Shown here: piece after piece, positions 8,601 to 17,888 of the stretch
How positions within the stretch are numbered: position 1 is the stretch's first letter
Layout of the letters: the number at the start of each line of letters is the position of its first letter
Assembly (NCBI GenBank): GCA_946407015.1
Contig: CAMJML010000007.1
Location: forward strand, 102,072-166,071
From: an uncultured Selenomonadales bacterium
Lineage (GTDB): Bacteria; Bacillota; Negativicutes; DSM-1736; Dendrosporobacteraceae
Reading direction: 5' to 3'
Length of the DNA: 64,000 nt
Notes under the pieces: model-generated
What the model saw: only the letters and a program-made list of their open reading frames with translations
Database searches by the model: none
Told to the model about the DNA's origin: nothing
Program-made: the position numbers and the translations under genes

Positions 8601-8630
8601 TACCACCGCTACGTTGACGTAGCGGTGGTA
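8601..8630 (-). terminator. Hairpin downstream of the acyltransferase-cNBD gene
   Basis: Perfect 14-bp stem TACCACCGCTACGT / ACGTAGCGGTGGTA with a 2-nt loop, 11 bp after the stop codon at 8642 (minus strand). The following T-run is weak, so it may act mainly as a 3' stabilising hairpin. Confidence 0.6.
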
Positions 8631-8641
8631 AAATAATCCTG

Positions 8642-9832
8642 TTATTTATAGATTTCAAACTGTATGTTGTTATGAGTTGCTTTTTCGCGTAAATGGATTA
8701 TTTGTTTTATAACTTTATGGGCGATCTCTGGATGAGTGTGATAGAATCGCTGAAAGGCAATTCCCGACAATATTAGTATCTCCCCGGATACAACTGCCAT
8801 AATGTCCTCAGTGTGCTTATTATGTTCTGTCAATCCGTTTGCACCAAATGGTTGCCCAGGTAGGGTATATTCTTTGGCGGGATGAAGGAAAGTCAGTGAT
8901 GTTAGCTTGCCGGAAAGTAGTATATTGTATGAGTAACTAACATCACTTTGATTTACAAGTTTATTTTCAGGGTCGAACGGAATCACACTGCCGCAGCAGT
9001 GAAGAAATTTTTTTGCATCACTTACCGATAGTTCATTGAGTATTGTGATGGCTTCATTGGGAGGAGAAAGCAAACGATTGTAAAGGAGTAACCATAAATC
9101 ATCTTCTGTTACGATTTGACTATTGACAAAACGTGAATTTCTAGTAAATGTTTCATGAAACCATGTAACTGATCGTGTATCTAGTACTGATCTTTGCCGT
9201 GCAATGCGGTAAAAAGGGGAACGAATATTACGCAAATGTTGAATATCATTGACAAGCAAGACAATCGGAGCTTGCAAACCATAACCGGGAAGTTCAAAAT
9301 TTTTGTAATATCGGTGCATACCTAGCTTTTCGTAAATCCGTATCAAATGATAATTGCAGATACCGAATATGAATGGTATATCTCTATTGCAGGTGAGTTC
9401 ATAGCATTTCGCAATAAGTTTATAAAATACAGGTGAGTTTCGATAAGAAGGATGAACCATTATCTTTGTTACAAAGGAGAACTGGTGCTTTCTACCATCG
9501 TTATAGCAATCTTGGAAGGATCTCAAGGACAGAAAAGTCGTGACTTCTTTCGAGAAGGCTTCTATATCTCCAATATTGATCCGGGCAGTTCCAACCAGCG
9601 CTGAACCTGCTTTGGCATACAATAACAAGCCCCAATCATCCATATCATCGTATAGTAACTTATTGACATGGTCTACTTCATGGATATACTTAGACATCTC
9701 TTCGACATAGATCTGGTAACGGAACCGATATATTTCCTTCTTTTCTTCCGGACTTGTAGCGATACTAATTTGAATTAATTCGTCAGGCATCTCTATTACT
9801 TGGGATGCAATCTCGAATTTTCTGTTTAACAT
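8642..9832 (-). CDS. GNAT/autoinducer-synthase-like acyltransferase fused to a cyclic-nucleotide-binding-like domain
   Basis: 396 aa. Residues about 20-195 resemble the N-acyl amino acid synthase/acyl-homoserine-lactone synthase-like GNAT fold: YRFRYQIYVEEMSKYI (35-50), then LVGTARINIGD (80-90), FVTKIMVHP (120-128) and YEKLGMHRYYKNF (168-180). Residues about 268-385 look like a cNMP-binding (CRP-like) domain: NILLSGKLTSLTF, LPGQPFGANGL, AVVSGEILILS, then a closing helix. The canonical FGE-x2-L and Arg of the phosphate-binding cassette are not present (FGANGL, no Arg), so it may not bind cAMP. Its own ribosome-binding site AAAGGAGAG is strong. A terminator separates it from the kinase gene behind it. 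The acyl donor and acceptor are unknown. Confidence 0.65.
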   Translation of the reverse strand: MLNRKFEIASQVIEMPDELIQISIATSPEEKKEIYRFRYQIYVEEMSKYIHEVDHVNKLLYDDMDDWGLLLYAKAGSALVGTARINIGDIEAFSKEVTTFLSLRSFQDCYNDGRKHQFSFVTKIMVHPSYRNSPVFYKLIAKCYELTCNRDIPFIFGICNYHLIRIYEKLGMHRYYKNFELPGYGLQAPIVLLVNDIQHLRNIRSPFYRIARQRSVLDTRSVTWFHETFTRNSRFVNSQIVTEDDLWLLLYNRLLSPPNEAITILNELSVSDAKKFLHCCGSVIPFDPENKLVNQSDVSYSYNILLSGKLTSLTFLHPAKEYTLPGQPFGANGLTEHNKHTEDIMAVVSGEILILSGIAFQRFYHTHPEIAHKVIKQIIHLREKATHNNIQFEIYK

Positions 9833-9994
9833 GAGTATCTCTCCTTTTTCTAAGTTTTGGTGTAGATTTCATTTCGTCGGAATGTTAAGTTTTCATGGTA
9901 ATCACCTCTATATTGAGGAATACGGAGATAATTGTGGAAATCCTCGAAAAATGTAGAATGATGGCTTTGGCCACCAAGGACGCGAAAAATAAAA

Positions 9995-10033
9995 ACCCTT
10001 TTTCAGCAAGTGGGGTACTTACTGAAAAAGGGT
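9995..10033 (-). terminator. Rho-independent terminator of the 7-TM kinase gene
   Basis: 17-bp stem (9995-10011 with 10017-10033; one G-U pair on the minus strand) with a 5-nt loop, followed on the minus strand by TTTTTATTTTT. Confidence 0.85.
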
Positions 10034-10057
10034 AGACTGTGAATTTTGTGGTGCGGC

Positions 10058-11710
10058 TTAACCAAAGCAGATGAAAACTGTGGTTCCTGCGCCGCCGGTT
10101 ATAAATTTAATTGTGGCATTATGCCGCTTGGCTATTTGATAACAAAGCGGAAGGCCTAACCCAGTTCCTGAATCTTTAGTGGTAATAAAGGGGGTTCCTA
10201 ATTTCTCGAGAACATGGGATGGAATACCTGTGCCTTGATCACTTACAGATAATATCACCTTGTTATTTTCCAGAATAGTACGAACAGTTAGGTTCCCGCC
10301 TTGGGTCATTGATTCTATACCGTTGCGTACCAAATTCAGTAACAATTGCCGTATTTCATTTTCATCCAGCGACAACTCGGGAATATTGCTAAGCTCAAGA
10401 TAGACATTCACTTTTGAAGAAATCGCATCAGCTTGAAGCAAGGGGAATAATGTTTCAATGATATTGTTTAAAGACATTGTTTTAAAATTTGGTAATCGCT
10501 CTCTGGATAAAGAAAGATACTCTCGAATAATAGAATTGGCTCTATCTAACTCTGTAAGCATTAGTTCGAATTTGTCTTTGTCGTCTCGATATTTTTCTTT
10601 TCTTTTCATAACTTGTAAATAGCCATGAACAGTGGTCATTGGATTTCTTATTTCATGGGCTACGGTTGCCGCCATATTGCCAACCATATTCATGCGATCA
10701 ATCATAGAGGCCATTTGTTCCATGTTTTTTCTCATTGTAATATCGCGGATAATTCCTTCTAAGGCAATAATCTGGCCCTTTTCGTCGTAAAGGGGAGTAC
10801 ATTTTTGTTCGATCCACAGGATTGTCTGGGGTTTTCGAACAAGACGTAAAATCAGCGGTATTTCGGCAGAGTCGGGCCAGTTTTTTATAAAGCTGTCAAA
10901 GGCTGAGTGATGATCGGGGTGGATTAATCCTAGCGCCAATGTATTGTCCCCATAGAATTCTTCCGGGGTATAACCGGTTAAGGTCAAAACCGAGGGACTG
11001 ATATATTGGAGCTTTTCTTCAGGAAGAAGTTGATAATGATAGATGACGTCAACGGCGTTTTCTGCTAAAAGGCGGTATTTACTCTCATTCATGATCAGGT
11101 CCGTCCTGGTTTTTTCCAGATATACCAGTAATGTGCCGATTGCAATAGCCAGACGAAGCAGTCCGCCGACAGCAAAAGACCAGGGAAGGAACCAGGCACC
11201 GCCTAAGGAGAAAGGGGCTAAAAAATTGAGAATACTCCACAGGATAAAAGAATATCCGGTGATGAGGTGCCCGTATCCCGGTAGCCTTAAACGGATAAAA
11301 ATTAATCCAAGCCAGATACATACGTAACACCCATAGAAAATAGGAATGATCAATTTGTAAACAAGTGATGAGCATAAGATATTTAAAACAACATTTGATA
11401 AAAAGAGAGCGGAAGTGATATACAGCCATAGTTTATTAAAGGGTTTGCTTATAAATAGGCAAGTACCCCACGCAAAGGTTAGAATACTGATGAAAATCAA
11501 TAATTGGTAGGTTGTTAATCCAAGAAAGGATTGTTTCCAAGGAAGCAGTCCGGTATCAAAGAGCAGATATCTTGAAAGGAGGACAATCCAAGTTACGGCC
11601 CACAAACCCAGGAAGCGTTCACGGTATGATATATATAGGTATATGTAAACCAAAATCATCGAGACCGTTCCAATGGATGAACAAAGTACCCAGAAGCTAA
11701 TAGAATTCAT
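10058..11710 (-). CDS. Membrane PAS-domain sensor histidine kinase with seven N-terminal TM segments
   Basis: Sensor kinase of 550 aa. About seven hydrophobic segments fill residues 5-195. A PAS/PAC domain follows (about 212-330: AENAVDVIYHYQLLP, YISPSVLTLTGYTPEEFYG), then a HisKA domain with the phosphorylated His at about 352 (VAHEIRNPMTTVHGYLQ) and an HATPase with N box NLVRNGIESM, DQGTGIP and GTGLGLPLCYQ. No response regulator is adjacent, so it is an orphan kinase. The H-box is very close to those of two other kinases in this window and resembles Bacillus sporulation kinases. The ribosome-binding site TAGGGAG supports the ATG at 11710. Confidence 0.9.
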   Translation of the reverse strand: MNSISFWVLCSSIGTVSMILVYIYLYISYRERFLGLWAVTWIVLLSRYLLFDTGLLPWKQSFLGLTTYQLLIFISILTFAWGTCLFISKPFNKLWLYITSALFLSNVVLNILCSSLVYKLIIPIFYGCYVCIWLGLIFIRLRLPGYGHLITGYSFILWSILNFLAPFSLGGAWFLPWSFAVGGLLRLAIAIGTLLVYLEKTRTDLIMNESKYRLLAENAVDVIYHYQLLPEEKLQYISPSVLTLTGYTPEEFYGDNTLALGLIHPDHHSAFDSFIKNWPDSAEIPLILRLVRKPQTILWIEQKCTPLYDEKGQIIALEGIIRDITMRKNMEQMASMIDRMNMVGNMAATVAHEIRNPMTTVHGYLQVMKRKEKYRDDKDKFELMLTELDRANSIIREYLSLSRERLPNFKTMSLNNIIETLFPLLQADAISSKVNVYLELSNIPELSLDENEIRQLLLNLVRNGIESMTQGGNLTVRTILENNKVILSVSDQGTGIPSHVLEKLGTPFITTKDSGTGLGLPLCYQIAKRHNATIKFITGGAGTTVFICFG

Positions 11711-12048
11711 AACGACTCCCTAGTTAATTTACAAATTATTACACCAGATTATATTATTCGATGGAGAAAAATTAACACCTGCTATGTAGTTTTAAGCCGA
11801 TGGAAATGTCTGTGGTGGATTATGGACTTTTCAGCAGCCCATTTTTCCGGGTTAGAACGAGAATTCTCTTCGTGTTTTCTAAAAATGTTCTACCTGGTAT
11901 AGGATCGAGACAGCTTTAGATTTGCAAGAGTTCTCGATCCTGATTTCTATAATTGATGTAGGATCATAAAACATAACGTTGCCCATTGGTAGCTGTATCG
12001 TATAGAATAGAACGTATTACTGAAATTCGTGATAAGGGGAAGTTATTT
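11711..12048. other. Divergent intergenic region (kinase / dynamin) with an inverted repeat
   Basis: It holds the promoters of both neighbours. AGGATCGAGA (11901-11910) and TCTCGATCCT (11932-11941) form a 10-bp inverted repeat with a 21-nt loop and no T-run. A -10-like TATAAT lies at 11948-11953, pointing to the dynamin gene, without a convincing -35 box. No ORF with a good start is present. Confidence 0.4.
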
Positions 12049-15000
12049 ATGATCCAAACTGCGAGTCGTCAAATGACCATTCGATCATTAAAAGGGAAGC
12101 TTTTAGCTGCCTATGAATATTTATTAGAACAGCGTGATCAGGTAAACGCCGAAAAAGTGAAGCAATTGGCGGGTAAGTTAGTTCAGGAGGAGTTTGCCAT
12201 AGCCTTTTGCGGACACTTTTCTGCGGGGAAGTCAACGATTATTAATCGTTTGATCGGAGAAAACTTGCTGCCGTCAAGCCCGATACCGACTAGTGCCAAT
12301 TTGGTCAAGGTCAAAGCCGGAGAAGAGTATGCCAAGGTATTTTTCAAAAGTGAAAAACCCCGCTTATACCTCGCTCCCTATGATTATCAAATGGTCAAAA
12401 ACTATTGTAAGGATGGAGACCAAATCCAGGCTATTGAAATTAGTCATGCCGATTCTCATTTGCCTCCCAAAACGGTGATTATGGATACCCCTGGGATTGA
12501 TTCTGCAGATGATGCGCATCGTATTGCTACAGAATCGGCTATTCACCTGGCTGATTTGATTTTTTATGTCATGGACTATAATCATGTGCAATCAGAATTG
12601 AATTTTATGTTTACGAAAGAATTAACTGAGGCCGGTAAAGAGGTTTACCTTGTCATTAATCAAGTGGACAAGCACTCCGACCAGGAACTTTCCTTTTCAG
12701 AGTTTAAAGCAAGTGTGGTTGAATCGTTTTCGTCATGGGGCGTATACCCGGCTGATATTTTTTATACCTCTTTAAAACAAGATGACCATGAATATAATCA
12801 ATTTCCAAAATTGCAGGCTTTTTTGGCCGGTCGGTTAACAGAGAAGGACAGCCTGCTCCTTCAATCGATTTTCCATTCCTTGCAAAAGCTCATCAAAGAC
12901 CATTTTGATGTAACCAATAAAAAGACTGAACTGGAGCTTCAACCCTTCAAGGATATCTTAAATGAATTATCAGCTGAAGAGCAGGAAAAATTAGCCGAAA
13001 CTTTCGATACGTTGCTTGAAGAGAAAAATGCCCTCGGTGAGGGGATCGAGAAGGCAGAAAGTGAATTTGATCTTGAAGTTAATAAAATCATGAAAAATGC
13101 TTATTTGATGCCCTTTGAAACCAGGGCACTGGCTGAGGCCTATCTAGAGTCCTGCCAAAGCTCCTTTAAGGTTGGCTGGCTGTTTAGTAAACAAAAAACC
13201 CAAGCAGAGAGAGAGAGTAGGCTGAATCTTTGTTACGAAGGTATACTCGAAAAGACAAAATCACAGTTAGAGTGGCACCTTCGTGAGTTTCTGCTTAGAT
13301 TTTTAAAGGAAAAACGGATTGAAAACATAGAGCTGCTTGCCAAAGCACAAAACTTTACTGTCCACTTTTCCAGCGATTTATTAGCAGCGGCTGTAAAACC
13401 CGGGGCTCGTTTATCCGGGGATTATGTGATTCATTACACGGATAATGTAGCAACTGAAATTAAAATTGTCGCGAAAAAGGGTTTAGCTGAAATTGAAATT
13501 GACATGCTAAGTGCTTTGCAGGATAGAAATGCCGCCCTCCAAGCAAAATTAACCCAAAAGTCAACAAGTCTGGGGCGCTATATAACCGCTCTGGAGCAAT
13601 TTAAAAAATATGAGGCAGCTAAAAGCCTTGAGCAAGCCAAGCTGGAAAAGCTCCTTAGCGGGACAGCTGGTCTGGAGAATGATCGGTTTCATTTGTTTGA
13701 TCCGGAAGAAGCGGAATTTGAGGTCGTTCATGGGAAAACCGGGCAGGTAGAACAGGTACAGAAAAAAACACTTCGTCCAGTGAACAAACCCATCATAACA
13801 GAAAAAACTCCAGTAGCCGCTGGGGCCTCAGACCGGATGAAATACACAGCGGAAAAATTAAAGAAAACGGCCCAACTTGTTCGTGACTTGCCAGGGTTTA
13901 AAAAGCTTACCGCTGAACTGGAAGAAAAAGCAGAACGATTGGATCATAAAGGTTTTACAGTTGCTTTATTCGGGGCATTCAGCGCAGGTAAATCTTCTTT
14001 TGCCAATGCACTCATTGGAGAAAAAGTATTACCTGTTTCCCCAAATCCGACAACAGCCGCGATCAACAAAATTAAGCCGGTCAATGATTTCTATCAGCAT
14101 GGAACCGTTCTCGTTAAGCTCAAAGAGGCAGGTGCCATGCTGGAAGATATCAATCGTGCCTTAAAAATCTTTGATGTTCATGCAGAGAGCTTACTGGATG
14201 CTAAGAAAAAAGTGGAACAGTTTCAGGGACAATTCGGCCAGCTGGATGCGGCCGAGAAAACAAATTTTTCTTTTTTACAAGCATTCACACAAGGATATGC
14301 TGATTTTAGTGATCAGCTTGGTACTGTTATCCAAACAACAATTACTGAATTTGGTGATTATGTTGCGATGGAAGAAAAATCCTGCTTTGTTGAATGGATT
14401 GATCTTTTTTATGATTGTCCGTTAACTCGTAAGGGGATTACGTTAGTGGATACTCCGGGAGCGGATTCCATCAACGCCCGGCATACCGGGGTAGCCTTTG
14501 ACTTTATTAAGAATTCGGATGCCATTCTGTTTGTCACATACTATAATCATGCGTTTTCCAAGGCAGACCGGGAGTTTTTAATTCAATTGGGACGTGTCAA
14601 GGATTCCTTCCAATTAGATAAAATGTTCTTTATGATCAATGCCATCGATTTGGCTGATAACGAGGAAGAAAAGGAACTGGTTATTGAATATGTCCATGAG
14701 CAGCTTATTAAATATGGAGTCAAAAATCCGCATTTATATCCTTTATCCAGCTTACGGGCACTGAAGGAAAAACAAGAAAAGACCGTTCTTTCCGTCTCAG
14801 GAATTTCCGCCTTTGAGGAGGCTTTCTATCATTTTATTACCCATGATTTAGCGAATCTGGCTGTGGCGGCGTCCGAAAATGAGCTGCAGCGTGTCTTACG
14901 CTTAGTAGCAAAACTTATTGATAGTACCCGGGAAGATGCTGCGGTTAAGCAGCAAAAAAGGACTAACATTGAAGCAGAGAAAGCCGGTATACAGGCAATC

Positions 15001-15708
15001 CTTGGGCAACAGACTGCACAGAATCTAAAAAACCACCTGTTTCAGGAAACCGAAGAATTAATTTATTATATCAAGCAGCGGGTATTTTTACGTTTTAATG
15101 AGTTCTTTAAAGAAGCGATCAACCCCAGTGTCTTACGTGATGATGGCCGTGATTTGAAAAAAGCGCTGCAGCACGCTCTTGACGAATTACGCGAACAAAT
15201 TGGGTTTGAGTTTGCACAGGAATTAAGAGCTACGACAGTCAGACTGGATCGATTTGCTGAAAAAATAACAACAGAGTACCAAACAATTCTGCTCGAAAAG
15301 CTTTATGAGAGGAATCAGGATTTATCTTTCTCGTTGTTTGAATTTGATAATCAAGCACAAATTGAGTTTGAGGCGGCATTCACAGATATACCGTATGGAT
15401 TGTTTTCAAAGGCGATGGCTTATTTTAAAAATCCTAAATCATTCTTTGAAAATAATGAAAGTAAATTTATGCGTGATGAGCTATATCGCGTGCTTAGCCC
15501 AATAGCCGATCAGTATTTACAGCATGAACAGAAACGAATCCAGGATCTGTATGGAAGTCTGATTGAGGATGAGTTTAAGCAGCTTATTTGGCACATGACC
15601 GAACAGGCGGATGATTTCTATTTGAGTCTGCTTTCAGCTTTAGATGGCGGAGTTCCAGCCGAACAATTATCGGAGATCCATCAAAGCTTAACAGAGATTT
15701 ATCAGTAG
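12049..15708 (+). CDS. Bacterial dynamin-like protein with two GTPase domains (DynA type)
   Basis: Large membrane-remodelling GTPase of 1219 aa, close in size and layout to Bacillus subtilis DynA (two fused dynamin units). First unit: P-loop GHFSAGKST at about residues 55-63, PIPTSANL (switch 1 Thr), DTPGID, NQVDK. Second unit: P-loop GAFSAGKSS at about residue 642, PNPTTAAIN, DTPGAD, NAID. Long helical stalk regions follow each GTPase. In B. subtilis DynA fuses membranes and helps protect against membrane damage and phage. The ATG at 12049 follows AAGGGGA by 8 nt; an earlier in-frame TTG at 11986 lacks a ribosome-binding site. It stands as a single gene with its own terminator. Confidence 0.9.
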   Translation: MIQTASRQMTIRSLKGKLLAAYEYLLEQRDQVNAEKVKQLAGKLVQEEFAIAFCGHFSAGKSTIINRLIGENLLPSSPIPTSANLVKVKAGEEYAKVFFKSEKPRLYLAPYDYQMVKNYCKDGDQIQAIEISHADSHLPPKTVIMDTPGIDSADDAHRIATESAIHLADLIFYVMDYNHVQSELNFMFTKELTEAGKEVYLVINQVDKHSDQELSFSEFKASVVESFSSWGVYPADIFYTSLKQDDHEYNQFPKLQAFLAGRLTEKDSLLLQSIFHSLQKLIKDHFDVTNKKTELELQPFKDILNELSAEEQEKLAETFDTLLEEKNALGEGIEKAESEFDLEVNKIMKNAYLMPFETRALAEAYLESCQSSFKVGWLFSKQKTQAERESRLNLCYEGILEKTKSQLEWHLREFLLRFLKEKRIENIELLAKAQNFTVHFSSDLLAAAVKPGARLSGDYVIHYTDNVATEIKIVAKKGLAEIEIDMLSALQDRNAALQAKLTQKSTSLGRYITALEQFKKYEAAKSLEQAKLEKLLSGTAGLENDRFHLFDPEEAEFEVVHGKTGQVEQVQKKTLRPVNKPIITEKTPVAAGASDRMKYTAEKLKKTAQLVRDLPGFKKLTAELEEKAERLDHKGFTVALFGAFSAGKSSFANALIGEKVLPVSPNPTTAAINKIKPVNDFYQHGTVLVKLKEAGAMLEDINRALKIFDVHAESLLDAKKKVEQFQGQFGQLDAAEKTNFSFLQAFTQGYADFSDQLGTVIQTTITEFGDYVAMEEKSCFVEWIDLFYDCPLTRKGITLVDTPGADSINARHTGVAFDFIKNSDAILFVTYYNHAFSKADREFLIQLGRVKDSFQLDKMFFMINAIDLADNEEEKELVIEYVHEQLIKYGVKNPHLYPLSSLRALKEKQEKTVLSVSGISAFEEAFYHFITHDLANLAVAASENELQRVLRLVAKLIDSTREDAAVKQQKRTNIEAEKAGIQAILGQQTAQNLKNHLFQETEELIYYIKQRVFLRFNEFFKEAINPSVLRDDGRDLKKALQHALDELREQIGFEFAQELRATTVRLDRFAEKITTEYQTILLEKLYERNQDLSFSLFEFDNQAQIEFEAAFTDIPYGLFSKAMAYFKNPKSFFENNESKFMRDELYRVLSPIADQYLQHEQKRIQDLYGSLIEDEFKQLIWHMTEQADDFYLSLLSALDGGVPAEQLSEIHQSLTEIYQ

Positions 15709-15759
15709 ATCATCACAATATTTAAATAGGATTTGATTAACGCTGATACACATGACATG

Positions 15760-15804
15760 CTGGGGCATTTGTTCATTTATTGACAAATGCCCCAGTTGCT
15801 TTTT
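15760..15804 (+). terminator. Terminator after the dynamin gene
   Basis: 13-bp perfect stem CTGGGGCATTTGT / ACAAATGCCCCAG with a 10-nt loop, then TTGCTTTTTAG. Confidence 0.85.
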
Positions 15805-15968
15805 AGACTATATTCATATCATGAAAGGGAAGAAATAGAGTCTCTGAAATCAGTACATCTTAGTTTGCGGTCTTACATGAAAGCAGCCGTTTTTTGATGG
15901 CGAGGCTGGTTTTCGGCTATAATATTGCCAATAAGATAGTTGAAGTAATTAATAGGAGCGTATCGGAA

Positions 15969-16526
15969 ATGATTACATACATAGCATTCTTACGGGGAAT
16001 TAACGTAGGTGGTAAGAACAAAGTCAAGATGGAAGTTTTAAAGCAGATGTTTGAGCGGTTGGACTTATATTCTGTTCAAACTTATATTCAAAGTGGGAAT
16101 GTTATATTTAAATCGGCGGAGGAAGCAAAGAATGTCCGGCAGAGAATTGAATGTGAGTTTGAACAGAATTTTGGTTTTCCGGTCATGGTTCTATTAAGAA
16201 CAATTGAAGAATTAGAAGAACTCATTACGCTTTGCCCGTTTTCTAAAGAAGACATGGAAGCGGCGGGAGCGCAATCTGCTGCGGAAAGTCTGTATGTGGC
16301 TTTTCTAGAAAAAGTTCCTTCCAACGAGAATATTGAAAAATTAAGGGTTTATAGGAGGTACCATGACGAATACCGAATTGATGGGAAGGAGGTATTTCTT
16401 CTGTTTCGTTCCGGTATTCGAAATTCAAAACTTGCAAATAATTTACATAAGCTGGATGTAGCCATGACTATACGCAACTGGAAAACAATCAATAAGCTTG
16501 TTACATTGGGGCATGCCATAGAGTGA
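15969..16526 (+). CDS. DUF1697 family protein
   Basis: 185 aa, the usual length for DUF1697. The family signature at the N-terminus is obvious: YIAFLRGINVGGKNKVKME, then VQTYIQSGNVIFKS and the C-terminal SGIRNSKLANNLHKLD with AMTIRNWKTINKL. The function is unknown; the proteins are small and cytosolic. The ATG at 15969 follows AGGAG by 10 nt; the frame stays open 25 codons further back without a ribosome-binding site. A hairpin overlapping the stop codon ends the transcript. Confidence 0.85.
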   Translation: MITYIAFLRGINVGGKNKVKMEVLKQMFERLDLYSVQTYIQSGNVIFKSAEEAKNVRQRIECEFEQNFGFPVMVLLRTIEELEELITLCPFSKEDMEAAGAQSAAESLYVAFLEKVPSNENIEKLRVYRRYHDEYRIDGKEVFLLFRSGIRNSKLANNLHKLDVAMTIRNWKTINKLVTLGHAIE

Positions 16527-16545
16527 CTGGACTCTATGGCATTTC
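16514..16545 (+). terminator. Terminator overlapping the DUF1697 stop codon
   Basis: 11-bp perfect stem TGCCATAGAGT / ACTCTATGGCA with a 6-nt loop (16514-16541), then TTTCC. The T-run is short. Confidence 0.6.
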
Positions 16546-16554
16546 CATTTGCCG

Positions 16555-16606
16555 AGATAATTAGAAAGAATACTTAGAGGAGTTGTCTATCCTTTTCTAA
16601 TTATCT
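16555..16606. repeat. Inverted repeat upstream of the LytTR gene
   Basis: 12-bp perfect arms AGATAATTAGAA / TTCTAATTATCT separated by 28 nt, about 150 bp before the LytTR regulator. It could be a regulatory site or a second terminator; no T-run follows. Confidence 0.4.
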
Positions 16607-16754
16607 TGGGAGAAGTTTTAAGGGGCGTTCTTATATGCAGAGACGATTATTTTCTGAGCACATATGCAGCTTATTGGCCCAATATTGCAGCTTACCGTAC
16701 GGAGTATTGAAAGCCTCAAAACACTAACATATACTAAAAATAAGAGAAGGTGAG

Positions 16755-17201
16755 GTGGTCAAGATAAAGATTATCATTGAGAAAATACCCGATGGAATCG
16801 AGCCTGAGATCATCGTAAAATGTAATGAAATCGATGATTCGTTATGGTATCTCATTCACTCCATCAAAGCAACGGCTAATAAGCTAATCGGGATGCTAGA
16901 CCTGCAAATGCATATTATTGATCCGAATGATGTCTATTATTTTGAAGCAGTGGACAATAAAGTATTTATTTATTGTAAAGAGAAATTTTTTGAATCAAAA
17001 CTCAAGCTGTATGAGATTGAAAAGCTATACGAAAACGGGGATTTTTTTCGAGCTTCAAAATCAACCATCTTAAATATCGCAAAGATAAATTCGATAGGTC
17101 CGCTTTTTTATGGAAGGTTTGAAGCCTTGCTTCAAAATGGCGAAAAGGTCATTATATCAAGACAATACGTTCCTGTTCTCAAAAGAAAACTGGGATTGTG
17201 A
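16755..17201 (+). CDS. LytTR-domain transcriptional regulator (stand-alone)
   Basis: DNA-binding protein of 148 aa. The C-terminal ~100 residues are a LytTR domain: DVYYFEAVDNKVFIYCKEKFF, KLYEIEKLYENGDFFRASKS, then ILNIAKINSIGPLFYGRFEA and IISRQYVPVLKRKLG. There is no receiver domain, so it is regulated by another route. The N-terminal 45 residues are a small unassigned part. The GTG start follows AAGGTGAG. It is followed after 13 nt by a DUF3021 membrane protein, a pairing common in Firmicutes, where the membrane protein probably controls the regulator. Confidence 0.88.
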   Translation: MVKIKIIIEKIPDGIEPEIIVKCNEIDDSLWYLIHSIKATANKLIGMLDLQMHIIDPNDVYYFEAVDNKVFIYCKEKFFESKLKLYEIEKLYENGDFFRASKSTILNIAKINSIGPLFYGRFEALLQNGEKVIISRQYVPVLKRKLGL

Positions 17202-17214
17202 GGAGGTTTTCGCG

Positions 17215-17655
17215 GTGGAATTTCATAAGTGTTTAAAATATTTCCTGAAGAATATTTTTCAAGCTAGTGGGTGCTTGTTGATTATTGCCGCAATATTATT
17301 AGAGGCCAATTCTATAGCGAGCATAAATACCTCACTGCTATGGCAGATTCTGATGCTAGCTTTAGCTTATACATTTTATAAATATGCGTTTGCCAATAAT
17401 CTTGATTTAGGGAAACGGGACCAATTAATCAGCTTTACGATTTGCTCTACAGTAGCCAGCGTTATTGTTGTACTATGGCTCTGGCTATTCACTCGGCCAG
17501 TGCCGGCAGTCGATAGTGAGATGATGCTGATCTACCTAATTATTATCATTGTTGTAAAGGGAGCCGTATATGCGATGATGTATTTTGATGGGCAAAAACA
17601 AGCAAGGCAGCTCAATGAAAAGCTGAGTGAATACAAGCCTGTTTCCAGAGAGTAG
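17215..17655 (+). CDS. DUF3021 family membrane protein
   Basis: 146 aa with four predicted transmembrane segments (GCLLIIAAILLEA, LLWQILMLALAYTFYKYAFA, ISFTICSTVASVIVVLWLWL, LIYLIIIIVVKGAVYAMMYF) and a charged C-terminal tail. The GTG at 17215 is chosen because GAGGAGG (17200-17206) precedes it; the frame is open further upstream inside the LytTR gene without a signal. It forms a two-gene operon with the LytTR regulator and may hold that protein inactive, by analogy with other LytTR membrane-inhibitor pairs. Confidence 0.8.
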   Translation: MEFHKCLKYFLKNIFQASGCLLIIAAILLEANSIASINTSLLWQILMLALAYTFYKYAFANNLDLGKRDQLISFTICSTVASVIVVLWLWLFTRPVPAVDSEMMLIYLIIIIVVKGAVYAMMYFDGQKQARQLNEKLSEYKPVSRE

Positions 17656-17815
17656 TACTTGTGGTGAAGATGGTAGAGGGAATACTCCGTCATGACTTGC
17701 TTTGATTTTTATTTTGAGTATACAGAAGTTTCGACTTGGCTAAAATAAATTGCAACATATTTGGGATAAAGGGTAATTTGAATAAAAATAAATACTAATT
17801 AATAATAATTTTATA

Positions 17816-17844
17816 TTGCATGGATTATCCAATTATGTTAAACT
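17816..17844 (+). promoter_or_regulatory. Predicted promoter of the ferritin gene
   Basis: -35 TTGCAT (17816-17821), 17-bp spacer, -10 TAAACT (17839-17844). The flanking sequence is very AT-rich; I could not identify a confident Fur or PerR box. Confidence 0.5.
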
Positions 17845-17888
17845 AAAAACAGTTAATCATTCTGACATATATGAAAGGGGTATACCAT

